DNA of 58,587 bases from contig CANCHK010000124.1 in assembly GCA_947377865.1 (NCBI GenBank), forward strand, positions 1 to 58,587. Direction: 5' to 3'. This document shows, one piece after another, positions 10,270-19,709 of the stretch; within the stretch, counting starts at the first letter, position 1; each line of letters starts with the position of its first letter. The position numbers and the translations under genes were made by a program. Source of the DNA: Opitutia bacterium. Its GTDB lineage: Bacteria > Verrucomicrobiota > Verrucomicrobiia > Opitutales > UBA953. Under the pieces are notes generated by a model. The model was not told where the DNA came from and did no database searches. It worked only from the letters and a program-made list of their open reading frames with translations.

Positions 10270-13200
10270 ATGGCAACTCGTTATTGGGTGGGTGGCACGG
10301 GCAACTGGAGCAACACCGCCCGTTGGTCTACTACGTCTGGCGGAACTGGTGGTGCATCTGTTCCGGGAACGGGCGATGCTGTTATCTTCAACTCGTCTTC
10401 TGGCGGCGGCACATCCACACTGGATAGTAGTTTTACCGTTCAAACGCTGACCATGACCGGATACACCGGCACATTGGCGTATGGCACCAATACCATTTCG
10501 TTGAATAGCACTGGCGCAATTTTCGCTGGCGATACGACGTACAGTGTTAGCGGAACGCCTGTAATCAATGTCATCACAGCAGGTTCTACGGCCATAACTG
10601 TGGCCCCCGGCGCAACCACTGAAGCCAATAGCGTATCGTTTATTTTCACTGGCGGCTCTTATGCGCTAACCTTTTTGAGCCTTCCCGCCGGGCAGGCGGC
10701 TAAAAACGTAACATTCTCAGGCTTCACTGGATCGTGGAGCAAAAACAACGGCATCCTTTACGGGAACATTACGCTCTCATCGCCTATGACTCTTGTCGCT
10801 GGTTCATATTTTGTAACTTGTGGAGCAACGTCCGGCACTCAGGTAATCACCACGAATGGTGTTGTAATTAATGGATCTCTGACAATTAATGGTGTTGGTG
10901 GAACGACACAACTTGCGGACGCTTTAACTTTTGGTGGAACAGGCAACGCTATCAATCTGCTTAACGGCACCCTTGACGGAAACAGCAAAACAATATCAGG
11001 CGGCAATGTTTCGGCAGGGTTTTCCGCATCTGCCTCCGCAGGTTCAACAACAATAAAAAACATCGTTTCTACGGGCATGGGTGTGGACCAGTCGGCTGGC
11101 ACCATAACGCTTGGCTCCGATGTCAGTTTCGGTGGCGTATTTAACTCCAACAATTTAGGAACTGTTAATCTTGTCAGTTATAAATTAACTTGTACGGGCT
11201 TCAGTTCAAATGCTTCAACTTCTCGTACCATTGCTTTTGGAACAGGCAACATAGCGATTAATGCTACTGCTGGAGGAACTGTATGGACTACAGCAACTAC
11301 TACTAATTTAACGGTAACGGGAACTCCAATAGTTAATGTTTCTAGTACAGGCGTTCTTTCTACTACGGTAGCTACCGGCATCTTGACTGAAGCGCAAGCA
11401 ATTTCTTTTAACTTTATAAGCGGCAGCTATTCTCTAGTTTTTCTTGCTACCGCATCGCACTCAGCCAAGAGTGTTGATTTTACAGGGTTTACTGGCACAT
11501 GGGCCGCTCATAATGCGGCTGCTACACTTTACGGTTCTTTGACTCTTTCAACTGGCATGACATTCACTGCGTCTGGTGGCGCAATGACGTTTGGTGCGTC
11601 GTCCGGCACACAAACGATCACCACCAGTGGCAAAACATATGACCAAGCGATAACCATTAACTGCGGCGGCACGGTGCAGCTTGCTGATGCGTTGCTCATG
11701 GGCACATCAAGGGCATTTACGCATACGGCTGGAACATTAGACCTAAATGGAAAGACGCTGACTGTTGGCACGACTTATACAACGGCGGCTGGCACTAAGG
11801 TACTCACATTCAACGGCGGGACACTTGTTTGCCCGGCAGTGACGGCGACTGCATTCAACAACGCAGCGCCAACAGGTTTTAGTACGCTTGCCGGAACAGG
11901 TACTGGCAAGATCAGCATGACCGGCGCGACGGCTAAAAGTTTTGTCGGCGGTGGTTCTACCTACAACTGTACCCTATCCAATGACGGCGCTGGCGCGTTG
12001 ACGATAACGGGTGGCAACACCTTCACCACTCTTGCAAATGGCGTTCAGCCAACGACATTCACTTTCACTGCTGCAACAACGACGACGGTAACTAATTTTA
12101 ATCTTGCAGGAACTTCTGGTAATCTTGTCACCATCAATAGCGCGACAGCCGCAACCCACACACTTTCCAAAGCCAGCGGAATTGTTTTAGCGCAGTATCT
12201 CTCCATAACCAATTCAATAGCTACTGGTGGCGCAACATGGTATGCCGTCAACTCCACCAATGTCAGCGGTAACACCGGATGGATTTTTGGTGTCAACAAG
12301 TATTGGGTTGGCGGCACGGGCAACTGGAGTACGGCAGCTAGATGGTCTCTATCATCCAATGGGGCTGGTGGAGCTGGAATTAACATAGCCGACAATGCGG
12401 TGTTTGACTCATTGTCAGGCGGCGGAACATCTAGCATAACTAGCGATGTTAGCGTTCAGACGTTGACGATGACTGGTTATACTGGAAATTTGTCATTCGG
12501 TTCAAATACAATTTCTCTAACAACTGCTGTTCCCGGTACGGCGTATACTGGTGATTCAACATACACCATAGGATTCACCACAGGCACAACACCTAACATT
12601 AATATCACCAATTCTACTGCAAACGCTTTGACGATTGACACCGGAGCGACGGTAACAGAAGCGAACACTATCTCTTTCAATTTTACAGCCGGAACGTATG
12701 CTCTTACTATTGCAGCTTCATCCAGAGTTCGTAGTCTTAACTTTACCGGCTTTGCTGGCACGTTTGTGTCTACAGGAATTTCCATCTATGGCGATTTAAA
12801 CCTTGGCTCTACGGCCAACTTTACGGCTTCTAACGTACTTACATTTACTTCAACATCTGCAACTACGCGCACAATTACGTCCAACGGGCTAACATTAGAT
12901 AGGGCACTGACTTTTAGCGGCGTAAACGGAAAGTGGCAACTTGTTGATGATTTGACGATGGGGTCAACACGCACTCTGACGCATAACAATGGAACGCTTG
13001 ATCTTAACGGAAAAAATTTGACCGTTGGCACTCGATATACAACTGGTACTGGAACAAAAGTCCTGACATTTAATGGCGGAACACTAGTTTGTCCTAACGC
13101 TAATACAACTTCATTCAACAATGCTGTTCCAACTGGTTTTAGTACAGTTGCTGGAACCGGCACCGGCACGATTAATATGACTGCTGCGACCGGCAAAACA

Positions 13201-13656
13201 TTTGTAGGCGGCGGCTCCACCTTCAACTGTACGGTGTCTAATGGTGGCGCTGGCTTGCTGACCATATCTGGCAACAACACTATCAGCACCGTCACTACGA
13301 CATCCGGCAGTGTTGCTATAACCGGCAACAACACAATTACCACCATCTCCAACACCGCCCAGCCCGTTACCTTCACCTTCACTGCTAGCACGACGCAGAC
13401 CATCACCAACTGGAACGTCAATGGGACCGCAGGCAATCTTGTTACCATTGTCAGTTCAGCAGCAGGCACGGCAGCATCTCTGTCAAAGTCGTCTGGCACA
13501 GTGTCGGCAGACTATCTGAGCATCAAAGACAGCACGGCGACTGGCGGCGCTGCTTGGTACGCTGGCGCGAACTCTGTCAACGTCAGTGGCAACTCTGGGT
13601 GGATTTTCACTGGTGTGCCATCAACGTCCACCGGCAACTTCTTTTTGCTGTTCTGA
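10270..13656 (+). CDS. Giant internally duplicated beta-repeat tail fibre/adhesin
   Basis: A 1128-aa protein, Thr/Gly/Ser/Asn-rich with almost no Cys. The N-terminal YWVGGTGNWSNTARWS recurs at about residue 677 as YWVGGTGNWSTAARWS. A later block (LDLNGKTLTVGT to FVGGGST) recurs as LDLNGKNLTVGT to FVGGGST, so about half of the protein is a duplication. It ends with NVSGNSGWIF, echoed as NVSGNTGWIF at the end of the first half. It is probably a beta-solenoid receptor-binding fibre. The codons look lower in GC than in neighbouring genes, suggesting recent transfer. Confidence 0.75.
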   Translation: MATRYWVGGTGNWSNTARWSTTSGGTGGASVPGTGDAVIFNSSSGGGTSTLDSSFTVQTLTMTGYTGTLAYGTNTISLNSTGAIFAGDTTYSVSGTPVINVITAGSTAITVAPGATTEANSVSFIFTGGSYALTFLSLPAGQAAKNVTFSGFTGSWSKNNGILYGNITLSSPMTLVAGSYFVTCGATSGTQVITTNGVVINGSLTINGVGGTTQLADALTFGGTGNAINLLNGTLDGNSKTISGGNVSAGFSASASAGSTTIKNIVSTGMGVDQSAGTITLGSDVSFGGVFNSNNLGTVNLVSYKLTCTGFSSNASTSRTIAFGTGNIAINATAGGTVWTTATTTNLTVTGTPIVNVSSTGVLSTTVATGILTEAQAISFNFISGSYSLVFLATASHSAKSVDFTGFTGTWAAHNAAATLYGSLTLSTGMTFTASGGAMTFGASSGTQTITTSGKTYDQAITINCGGTVQLADALLMGTSRAFTHTAGTLDLNGKTLTVGTTYTTAAGTKVLTFNGGTLVCPAVTATAFNNAAPTGFSTLAGTGTGKISMTGATAKSFVGGGSTYNCTLSNDGAGALTITGGNTFTTLANGVQPTTFTFTAATTTTVTNFNLAGTSGNLVTINSATAATHTLSKASGIVLAQYLSITNSIATGGATWYAVNSTNVSGNTGWIFGVNKYWVGGTGNWSTAARWSLSSNGAGGAGINIADNAVFDSLSGGGTSSITSDVSVQTLTMTGYTGNLSFGSNTISLTTAVPGTAYTGDSTYTIGFTTGTTPNINITNSTANALTIDTGATVTEANTISFNFTAGTYALTIAASSRVRSLNFTGFAGTFVSTGISIYGDLNLGSTANFTASNVLTFTSTSATTRTITSNGLTLDRALTFSGVNGKWQLVDDLTMGSTRTLTHNNGTLDLNGKNLTVGTRYTTGTGTKVLTFNGGTLVCPNANTTSFNNAVPTGFSTVAGTGTGTINMTAATGKTFVGGGSTFNCTVSNGGAGLLTISGNNTISTVTTTSGSVAITGNNTITTISNTAQPVTFTFTASTTQTITNWNVNGTAGNLVTIVSSAAGTAASLSKSSGTVSADYLSIKDSTATGGAAWYAGANSVNVSGNSGWIFTGVPSTSTGNFFLLF

Positions 13657-13708
13657 TGGTTATGTTGATGCAACGCTCAAATTGTGGCACATAGGGGTAG
13701 CGGAGTTA

Positions 13709-15113
<1,405 letters not shown>

Positions 15114-15114
15114 C

Positions 15115-15438
15115 ATGCAGAATATCCGCTATTCTCTCTACGACAACGGCGTTCTCGTTCATCAGGAAGACAACAGGCTTGTCTCTGTCTGCGCTGAACA
15201 GAAGCTCGCTGAAATCCGATACAACTGCGCGCAGTGCATTGCAGCCACCGGCATAGACTGGATGGTCCAGCGCGAAGTGTCTGGCGGAAAGCCGGTGCCT
15301 CAGTCTGTGAAGGATGAGTGCGCGGCTTATCGTGCGAAATCAAATGATCTGGAGGCTAGGGTGGCGTTGTCCGTTACCTTTGCCTTGCAGGACGACGACA
15401 AGAATGTTTGCGACACAATCGAAAGCATTGTGTGGTAA
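15115..15438 (+). CDS. Small protein downstream of fibre 2, 107 aa
   Basis: A 107-aa protein (MQNIRYSLYDNGVLVHQ, IDWMVQREVSGGKPVP). It starts one base after fibre 2. Short genes directly after fibre genes are often assembly chaperones, and the helical C-terminal half is compatible with this. No specific family recognised. Confidence 0.65.
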   Translation: MQNIRYSLYDNGVLVHQEDNRLVSVCAEQKLAEIRYNCAQCIAATGIDWMVQREVSGGKPVPQSVKDECAAYRAKSNDLEARVALSVTFALQDDDKNVCDTIESIVW

Positions 15439-15468
15439 AAATCACCAACCAGCATAGAGGGGGAAAAT

Positions 15469-16083
15469 ATGCTGCCAATCATCGTCTGCTGCAACGCGAA
15501 TAAGCACCTCGACGTACTTGAGGCTTCAATCAAATCCTACGCGCCAGAGATGCAAATTCTCCGCTATCGGTCCACGGGCGCGTCTTTCGGGGAAAGTTTC
15601 AACGCCGCCATGGATGATGCGTTTTCTCGGTATGATGAGATCATCATCGCCAATGACGATATTGTCCTGACGCCGACCACCATTCCGGAGTTTATGGAAG
15701 ATGTGCAGGGGTTGAAGGACTGGCACGGCGACAAACTTGGCCTCGTGGCTACCTACTCCAACGAGATCAGGCAGGCGCAGAACATCCGCTACAATGACAG
15801 AGTTATGCGCAACCTTGAGTGCGTTTCGCCCATCTTTGCTTACATCAGCAAGAGAGCTTATCAGGCGGCTCCATTCCCTCCGCTGAATTGGTACTCGGAC
15901 GACGTGATGTGCGAAGATTTGATTGCCGCAGGCTTCTACAATTATGTTTCAAAAGCCTACGTCCACCATGTTGGGTCGGCCACCATCGGACGAGACTACA
16001 CGGCGCTCAATGATGCCGCCAAGCCGTGGATCATGGAGAACCGGCCCCAGTACTACAGCAAGTGGTTTGGGGTGCTGCCATGA
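15469..16083 (+). CDS. GT-A fold glycosyltransferase (family-2-like)
   Basis: A 204-aa protein. The start MLPIIVCCNANKHLDVLEAS and the nucleotide-sugar-type DD motif in IIIANDDIVLTP (about residues 59-70), with YSDDVMCEDL further on, fit the GT-A glycosyltransferase fold. It is compact, with no membrane segment. It lies after the collagen-like fibres and is translationally coupled to a second glycosyltransferase (ATGA overlap). Likely roles are modification of fibre Thr residues or of host surface sugars. The substrate cannot be told from sequence. Confidence 0.75.
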   Translation: MLPIIVCCNANKHLDVLEASIKSYAPEMQILRYRSTGASFGESFNAAMDDAFSRYDEIIIANDDIVLTPTTIPEFMEDVQGLKDWHGDKLGLVATYSNEIRQAQNIRYNDRVMRNLECVSPIFAYISKRAYQAAPFPPLNWYSDDVMCEDLIAAGFYNYVSKAYVHHVGSATIGRDYTALNDAAKPWIMENRPQYYSKWFGVLP

Positions 16084-17165
16084 AGATATGCGTATACGCT
16101 ATCAGCAAGAACGAAGCGAAGTTTGTCAGCCGGTTCTGCGACTCTGCTCGGGATGCAGACCTCATTCTCATTGCAGACACGGGTAGCACTGATGGGTTGC
16201 CCGAGGAGGCAGAAGAGCATGGAGCGACTGTTCATCACATTAGCGTTAGCCCTTGGCGCTTTGACGTTGCTCGCAACGCCGCTCTGGCATTAGTGCCGGG
16301 GGATGTTGATGTCTGCATCAGCTTGGACATTGACGAAGTTCTGGAGCCGGGTTGGCGTGAAGAAATAGAACGTCTATGGCAAGTCGGAACTACAACAAAT
16401 ATGCGGTTCCTATTTGACTGCGGAAATGGAATTGTCTTCCGACCGGAGAGGATTCATGCCCGGAACGGCTATATGTGGCGTCACCCGTGCCACGAACTGC
16501 TTATTCTGGACAGCCGTGTCCCGGCTTCACAGGTCAGTTCCGATATGGTTTTGATGCGGCACCTTCCCGACGACAGCAAGAGCCGGTCCCAGTATATGGA
16601 CATTCTTGGTATTGCCGTTCAGGAAACGCCCGACTGTCACCGAAATGCGTTCTATTACGCCCGTGAACTTGGGTATCAGGCCCGGCATCAAGAGTGCGTT
16701 GACGCATTCAAAAGGTACTTGAGTCTGCCCGGATCTGTTTGGGACCATGAGCGTTGCTATGCTCATCGAGCCTTGGGACGGGCATATACGTCCCTCGGCA
16801 ATCATTTTGAGGCCGAGAAATCTTTCCGGCAGGCAACAGTTGATGCTCCGCATATTCGCGAATCGTGGAGCGAGCTTGCAATGTTCATGTATCAGCAGGG
16901 CAGGTGGACGGAGTGTTTCTCCAACGCATTGATTGGCCTTGGGATTACTCACAAGGAGCCGATCCACACCTCTGATCCGGGCGTTTGGGGATACCGTCTA
17001 CATGATCTGGCGGCTATTTCTGCTTTCCATCTTGGAATGTCAGAGATTGCTATCAAGCACGGTCAGATTGCGATTGATCTTGAGCCGGACGATGGACGGC
17101 TACAGAATAATCTGCGATTTTATCACGGCGAAAACATCGCTCAACCCGCACTGGCAGCAGAATGA
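16080..17165 (+). CDS. Family 2 glycosyltransferase with TPR repeats
   Basis: A 361-aa protein. The N-terminal GT2 domain has the opening MKICVYAISKNEAKFVSRF, DTGSTDG (residues 33-39) and a DxD-type SLDIDEVLEPGW. A C-terminal helical region of TPR type (HRALGRAYTSLGNHFEAEKS, about residues 230-330) follows. The ATG at 16080 is chosen because it overlaps the preceding stop (ATGA) and starts the GT2 domain. GT2-TPR proteins often modify proteins or surface glycans. Coupled to the glycosyltransferase at 15469. Confidence 0.83.
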   Translation: MKICVYAISKNEAKFVSRFCDSARDADLILIADTGSTDGLPEEAEEHGATVHHISVSPWRFDVARNAALALVPGDVDVCISLDIDEVLEPGWREEIERLWQVGTTTNMRFLFDCGNGIVFRPERIHARNGYMWRHPCHELLILDSRVPASQVSSDMVLMRHLPDDSKSRSQYMDILGIAVQETPDCHRNAFYYARELGYQARHQECVDAFKRYLSLPGSVWDHERCYAHRALGRAYTSLGNHFEAEKSFRQATVDAPHIRESWSELAMFMYQQGRWTECFSNALIGLGITHKEPIHTSDPGVWGYRLHDLAAISAFHLGMSEIAIKHGQIAIDLEPDDGRLQNNLRFYHGENIAQPALAAE

Positions 17166-17179
17166 CGAGGATCGGCCAC

Positions 17180-17410
17180 ATGGATCAATCAACCATAAAT
17201 TTGGTCTTCGGGGCCATTCTCACGATTGCTGGGTGGTTTGCCAGACAACTGTGGGAGGCGGTTCAGTCACTCAAGTCTGACCTACATGAGCTTGAGGTTG
17301 ATCTCCCAAAAACCTACGCCATGAAGGACGATCTCGACAAGCGCATGGCCCACATTGAAGATATGTTCCAGCGGATCTACGACAAGCTGGACGGGAAGGC
17401 GGACAAATGA
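17180..17410 (+). CDS. Small membrane-anchored coiled-coil protein of the lysis cassette
   Basis: A 76-aa protein. One N-terminal TM helix (INLVFGAILTIAGWFA) is followed by a coiled coil (LWEAVQSLKSDLHELEVDL to IYDKLDGKADK). The ATG at 17180 has GAGGA nine bases before it. The in-frame ATG at 17162 overlaps the previous stop and is the alternative. It heads a run of three overlapping membrane genes before the muramidase, so it could be a holin-like or spanin-like component. Confidence 0.65.
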   Translation: MDQSTINLVFGAILTIAGWFARQLWEAVQSLKSDLHELEVDLPKTYAMKDDLDKRMAHIEDMFQRIYDKLDGKADK

Positions 17411-17880
17411 CGACAACCGAAGAAAAACAGGAAAAGATTGCTCTTGAGATGGCTGCGAGCGCCAGCAAGGGCGCGCTGGTCGAGAAAATTGTTTTTGCCG
17501 GCATTCCGATCCTGTTCTCGTGCGTTGTCTATCTCATGAGTTCTCTATCCTCCGCAAACAATGAAATTATTCAACTAAAGTCTAAGATCGCAGTCGTCGT
17601 CAACGCTGACAACAAAGCCATTCCGCCGCAAGGCACAACTATCGACATGGCACAGATCCGCGAAAGTTTGAGCGATCAAATCTCAAAGGTTGAGAAGGAA
17701 AGCGCGTTGGCCCGCGCCGCCATGACCCTCGACCGCGAACGCTCCATGTCTGCCATTGAGAAGAGCCGCATGGATATGGTGGCCGATGCCGCAGCGGCCA
17801 GAGCATCAATCAGGTTTGACACTGCCCAGATGATTGCTGCGTTGGATAAGCGCATCACGTTGTTGGAGAAAAACAAATGA
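17407..17880 (+). CDS. Single-TM coiled-coil protein of the lysis cassette
   Basis: A 157-aa protein with one TM segment (VFAGIPILFSCVVYLMSSL, about residues 29-47) and a long helical tail to the end (LDKRITLLEKNK). It overlaps the gene before and the holin after by ATGA-type junctions. The topology could serve an i-spanin-like or structural anchor function. No lipoprotein partner was seen. Confidence 0.65.
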   Translation: MTTTEEKQEKIALEMAASASKGALVEKIVFAGIPILFSCVVYLMSSLSSANNEIIQLKSKIAVVVNADNKAIPPQGTTIDMAQIRESLSDQISKVEKESALARAAMTLDRERSMSAIEKSRMDMVADAAAARASIRFDTAQMIAALDKRITLLEKNK

Positions 17881-18398
17881 GCCTACTCGACACATTTGGC
17901 CCACTGCTTGGTCAGGTGGCGCCCACAATCGCCACGGCGTTGGGCGGCCCGCTTGCCGGCGTTGCTGTCAAAGCCCTGTCCGGCGTGTTGCTTGGCCATG
18001 AGAACGGGTCAGAGGACGACGTGAAGGCCGCAATGGCTTCCGCCTCCCCCGACCAGCTCGCTGCCCTCAAGAAGATTGACGCTGATTTCAAGGTCAGCAT
18101 GAAGGAGTTGGATATTGATCTTGAGCGGATTGCCGCCGGAGATCGAGACAGCGCCCGAAAAATGCAGACGGAGACCAAGGACTGGGTTCCCAAGCTTCTA
18201 GCCATTGTCATTACGCTCGGGTTCTTCGGCATCCTTGTCTGGATGCTGGTGCAGGGCATGCCGCAGACCGGAACCGAGGCGCTGCTGATGATGCTGGGCG
18301 CGCTTGGCACGGCTTGGACGGGCGTTGTGAATTTCTACTACGGCTCATCCGCCGGCTCCAAGGCCAAGAACGACATGCTTGCTGCGAAGGACAAGTAA
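17877..18398 (+). CDS. Holin, GTA 3-TM type
   Basis: A 173-aa protein. An N-terminal Gly/Ala-rich hydrophobic segment (LAGVAVKALSGVLLG) is followed by a charged helix with the DRDSARKMQTETKDWVPKLLA signature, and then two TM helices (AIVITLGFFGILVWMLVQGM, LLMMLGALGTAWTGVVNFYY) and a SAGSKAKNDML tail. This fits the three-TM holin family known from alphaproteobacterial gene transfer agents and phages. It lies one base before the muramidase start, which it would let through the membrane. Confidence 0.8.
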   Translation: MSLLDTFGPLLGQVAPTIATALGGPLAGVAVKALSGVLLGHENGSEDDVKAAMASASPDQLAALKKIDADFKVSMKELDIDLERIAAGDRDSARKMQTETKDWVPKLLAIVITLGFFGILVWMLVQGMPQTGTEALLMMLGALGTAWTGVVNFYYGSSAGSKAKNDMLAAKDK

Positions 18399-18399
18399 T

Positions 18400-18909
18400 A
18401 TGAAAGAGAATTTCGACAAATGCTTTGATCTTGTCCTCGCGCACGAGGGGGGGTACGTCAATGATCCCCGCGATCCCGGCGGCCGCACTAATTTGGGAGT
18501 GACGCAGCGAGCTTGGGAAGCATTCCTGAATAGGAGCGTGACCGAGGCGGAAATGCGCAGGCTTACGCCCCCGGACGTGAAGGCCTTCTACAAGGCCATG
18601 TACTGGGACAAGATCAAGGGCGACCAACTCCCCGCCGGGGTGGACTACGCCGCCTATGATCTCGCCGTCAATTCGGGCGTGGGGCGGGCGGCCAAGTACC
18701 TTCAGGAAATAGCTGGCGTCCCGGCTGACGGGATCATCGGTCCAAAATCCATGGAGGCCATTCTGGCTTGCGACCCCCAAGAGATGACCGACGCAATTTG
18801 CGACATGCGGCTGGAGTTTCTTCAGCGCCTGCCAACCTTCGCCACCTTCGGCAAGGGCTGGAGCAGGCGCGTTGCCGAGGTCAAGGAAAAGGCGACCAGT
18901 ATGGCGTAA
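18400..18909 (+). CDS. Endolysin, GH108-type N-acetylmuramidase
   Basis: A 169-aa protein. The N-terminal glycosyl hydrolase 108 signature LVLAHEGGYVNDPRDPGGRT contains the expected catalytic Glu (HEGGY). The C-terminal half (GVPADGIIGPKSMEAILACD) matches the peptidoglycan-binding domain that normally follows. There is no signal peptide, so it needs the holin just upstream. The start at 18400 lies one base after the holin stop. It cleaves host peptidoglycan at lysis. Confidence 0.9.
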   Translation: MKENFDKCFDLVLAHEGGYVNDPRDPGGRTNLGVTQRAWEAFLNRSVTEAEMRRLTPPDVKAFYKAMYWDKIKGDQLPAGVDYAAYDLAVNSGVGRAAKYLQEIAGVPADGIIGPKSMEAILACDPQEMTDAICDMRLEFLQRLPTFATFGKGWSRRVAEVKEKATSMA

Positions 18910-18953
18910 ATGATTTGGCGGTGGTATAGTCTCGGCGTCTTGGAGTTTCCGGC

Positions 18954-19706
18954 ATGACCACCCCTATGTCATATGATGGCACCGTAGCTGGCACCACCAG
19001 CTATGTCACTCAGATCGCTACTATGGCGGTTGTGCCAGAGACTGACGCCGCATACCTGACGATCCTGCCCCAAATGATCGCATACGCCGAGCTTCGGATG
19101 TATCGCGACCTTGATTTTCTCTTCACTTCCGGCTCGACGACTGCATACAGCATGACGGTGGGAAGCCGCATCATCAACGTGAACGCCGAGACGTTCCCTT
19201 ACGGTACTCTGGTGGTTCCCGAGCAAATTAACGTCATCACCCCAGCGGGCATCAGCAATCCGGATCTTGGTACGCGCACCCCCCTTCTTCCGGCGACCAA
19301 GGAATTTCTTGACGCCGTTTACGGCTCGTCTGGATACACGGGAACGCCGCAGTATTGGGTGCCGTTTGACGACTATACTTTCTTGGTTGGGCCTTATCCT
19401 GACGCCAACTACACGGTTGAAATCGTTGGAACTTATCGCCCTGCCAGCTTGTCTGCCGACAACAAGACCACGTTCATCAGCCTCAATTTGCCGGATGTGA
19501 TGATTATGGCCTCCATGGTCTACATCTCGGCCTATCAACGAAATTTCGGTCGCGCCAATGATGATCCGCAGATGGCCGTCACCTATGAGAGCCAATATCA
19601 GGCGCTGCTGAAGGGCGCCATGAGCGAAGAGAATCGCAAGAAGTTTGAGGCGGCGGCTTGGTCCTCGCAGTCTCAGTCTACCACTGCCACCCCGACGAGG
19701 GGGTAA
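18954..19706 (+). CDS. Head-tail adaptor/tail tubular A-like protein, copy 2
   Basis: A 250-aa protein: an N-terminal helical part (MVPETDA-type segment, ILPQMIAYAELRMYRDLDFL), a beta core with PQYWVPFDDYTFLVGPYPDA, and a C-terminal helix pair (MASMVYISAYQRNFGRANDD, YQALLKGAMSEENRKKFEA). It matches the class of podovirus adaptor proteins, like the protein at 6828. It lies 3 bases before the nozzle-like gene, a usual pairing of tail tubular A and B. Confidence 0.68.
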   Translation: MTTPMSYDGTVAGTTSYVTQIATMAVVPETDAAYLTILPQMIAYAELRMYRDLDFLFTSGSTTAYSMTVGSRIINVNAETFPYGTLVVPEQINVITPAGISNPDLGTRTPLLPATKEFLDAVYGSSGYTGTPQYWVPFDDYTFLVGPYPDANYTVEIVGTYRPASLSADNKTTFISLNLPDVMIMASMVYISAYQRNFGRANDDPQMAVTYESQYQALLKGAMSEENRKKFEAAAWSSQSQSTTATPTRG

Positions 19707-19709
19707 TCC

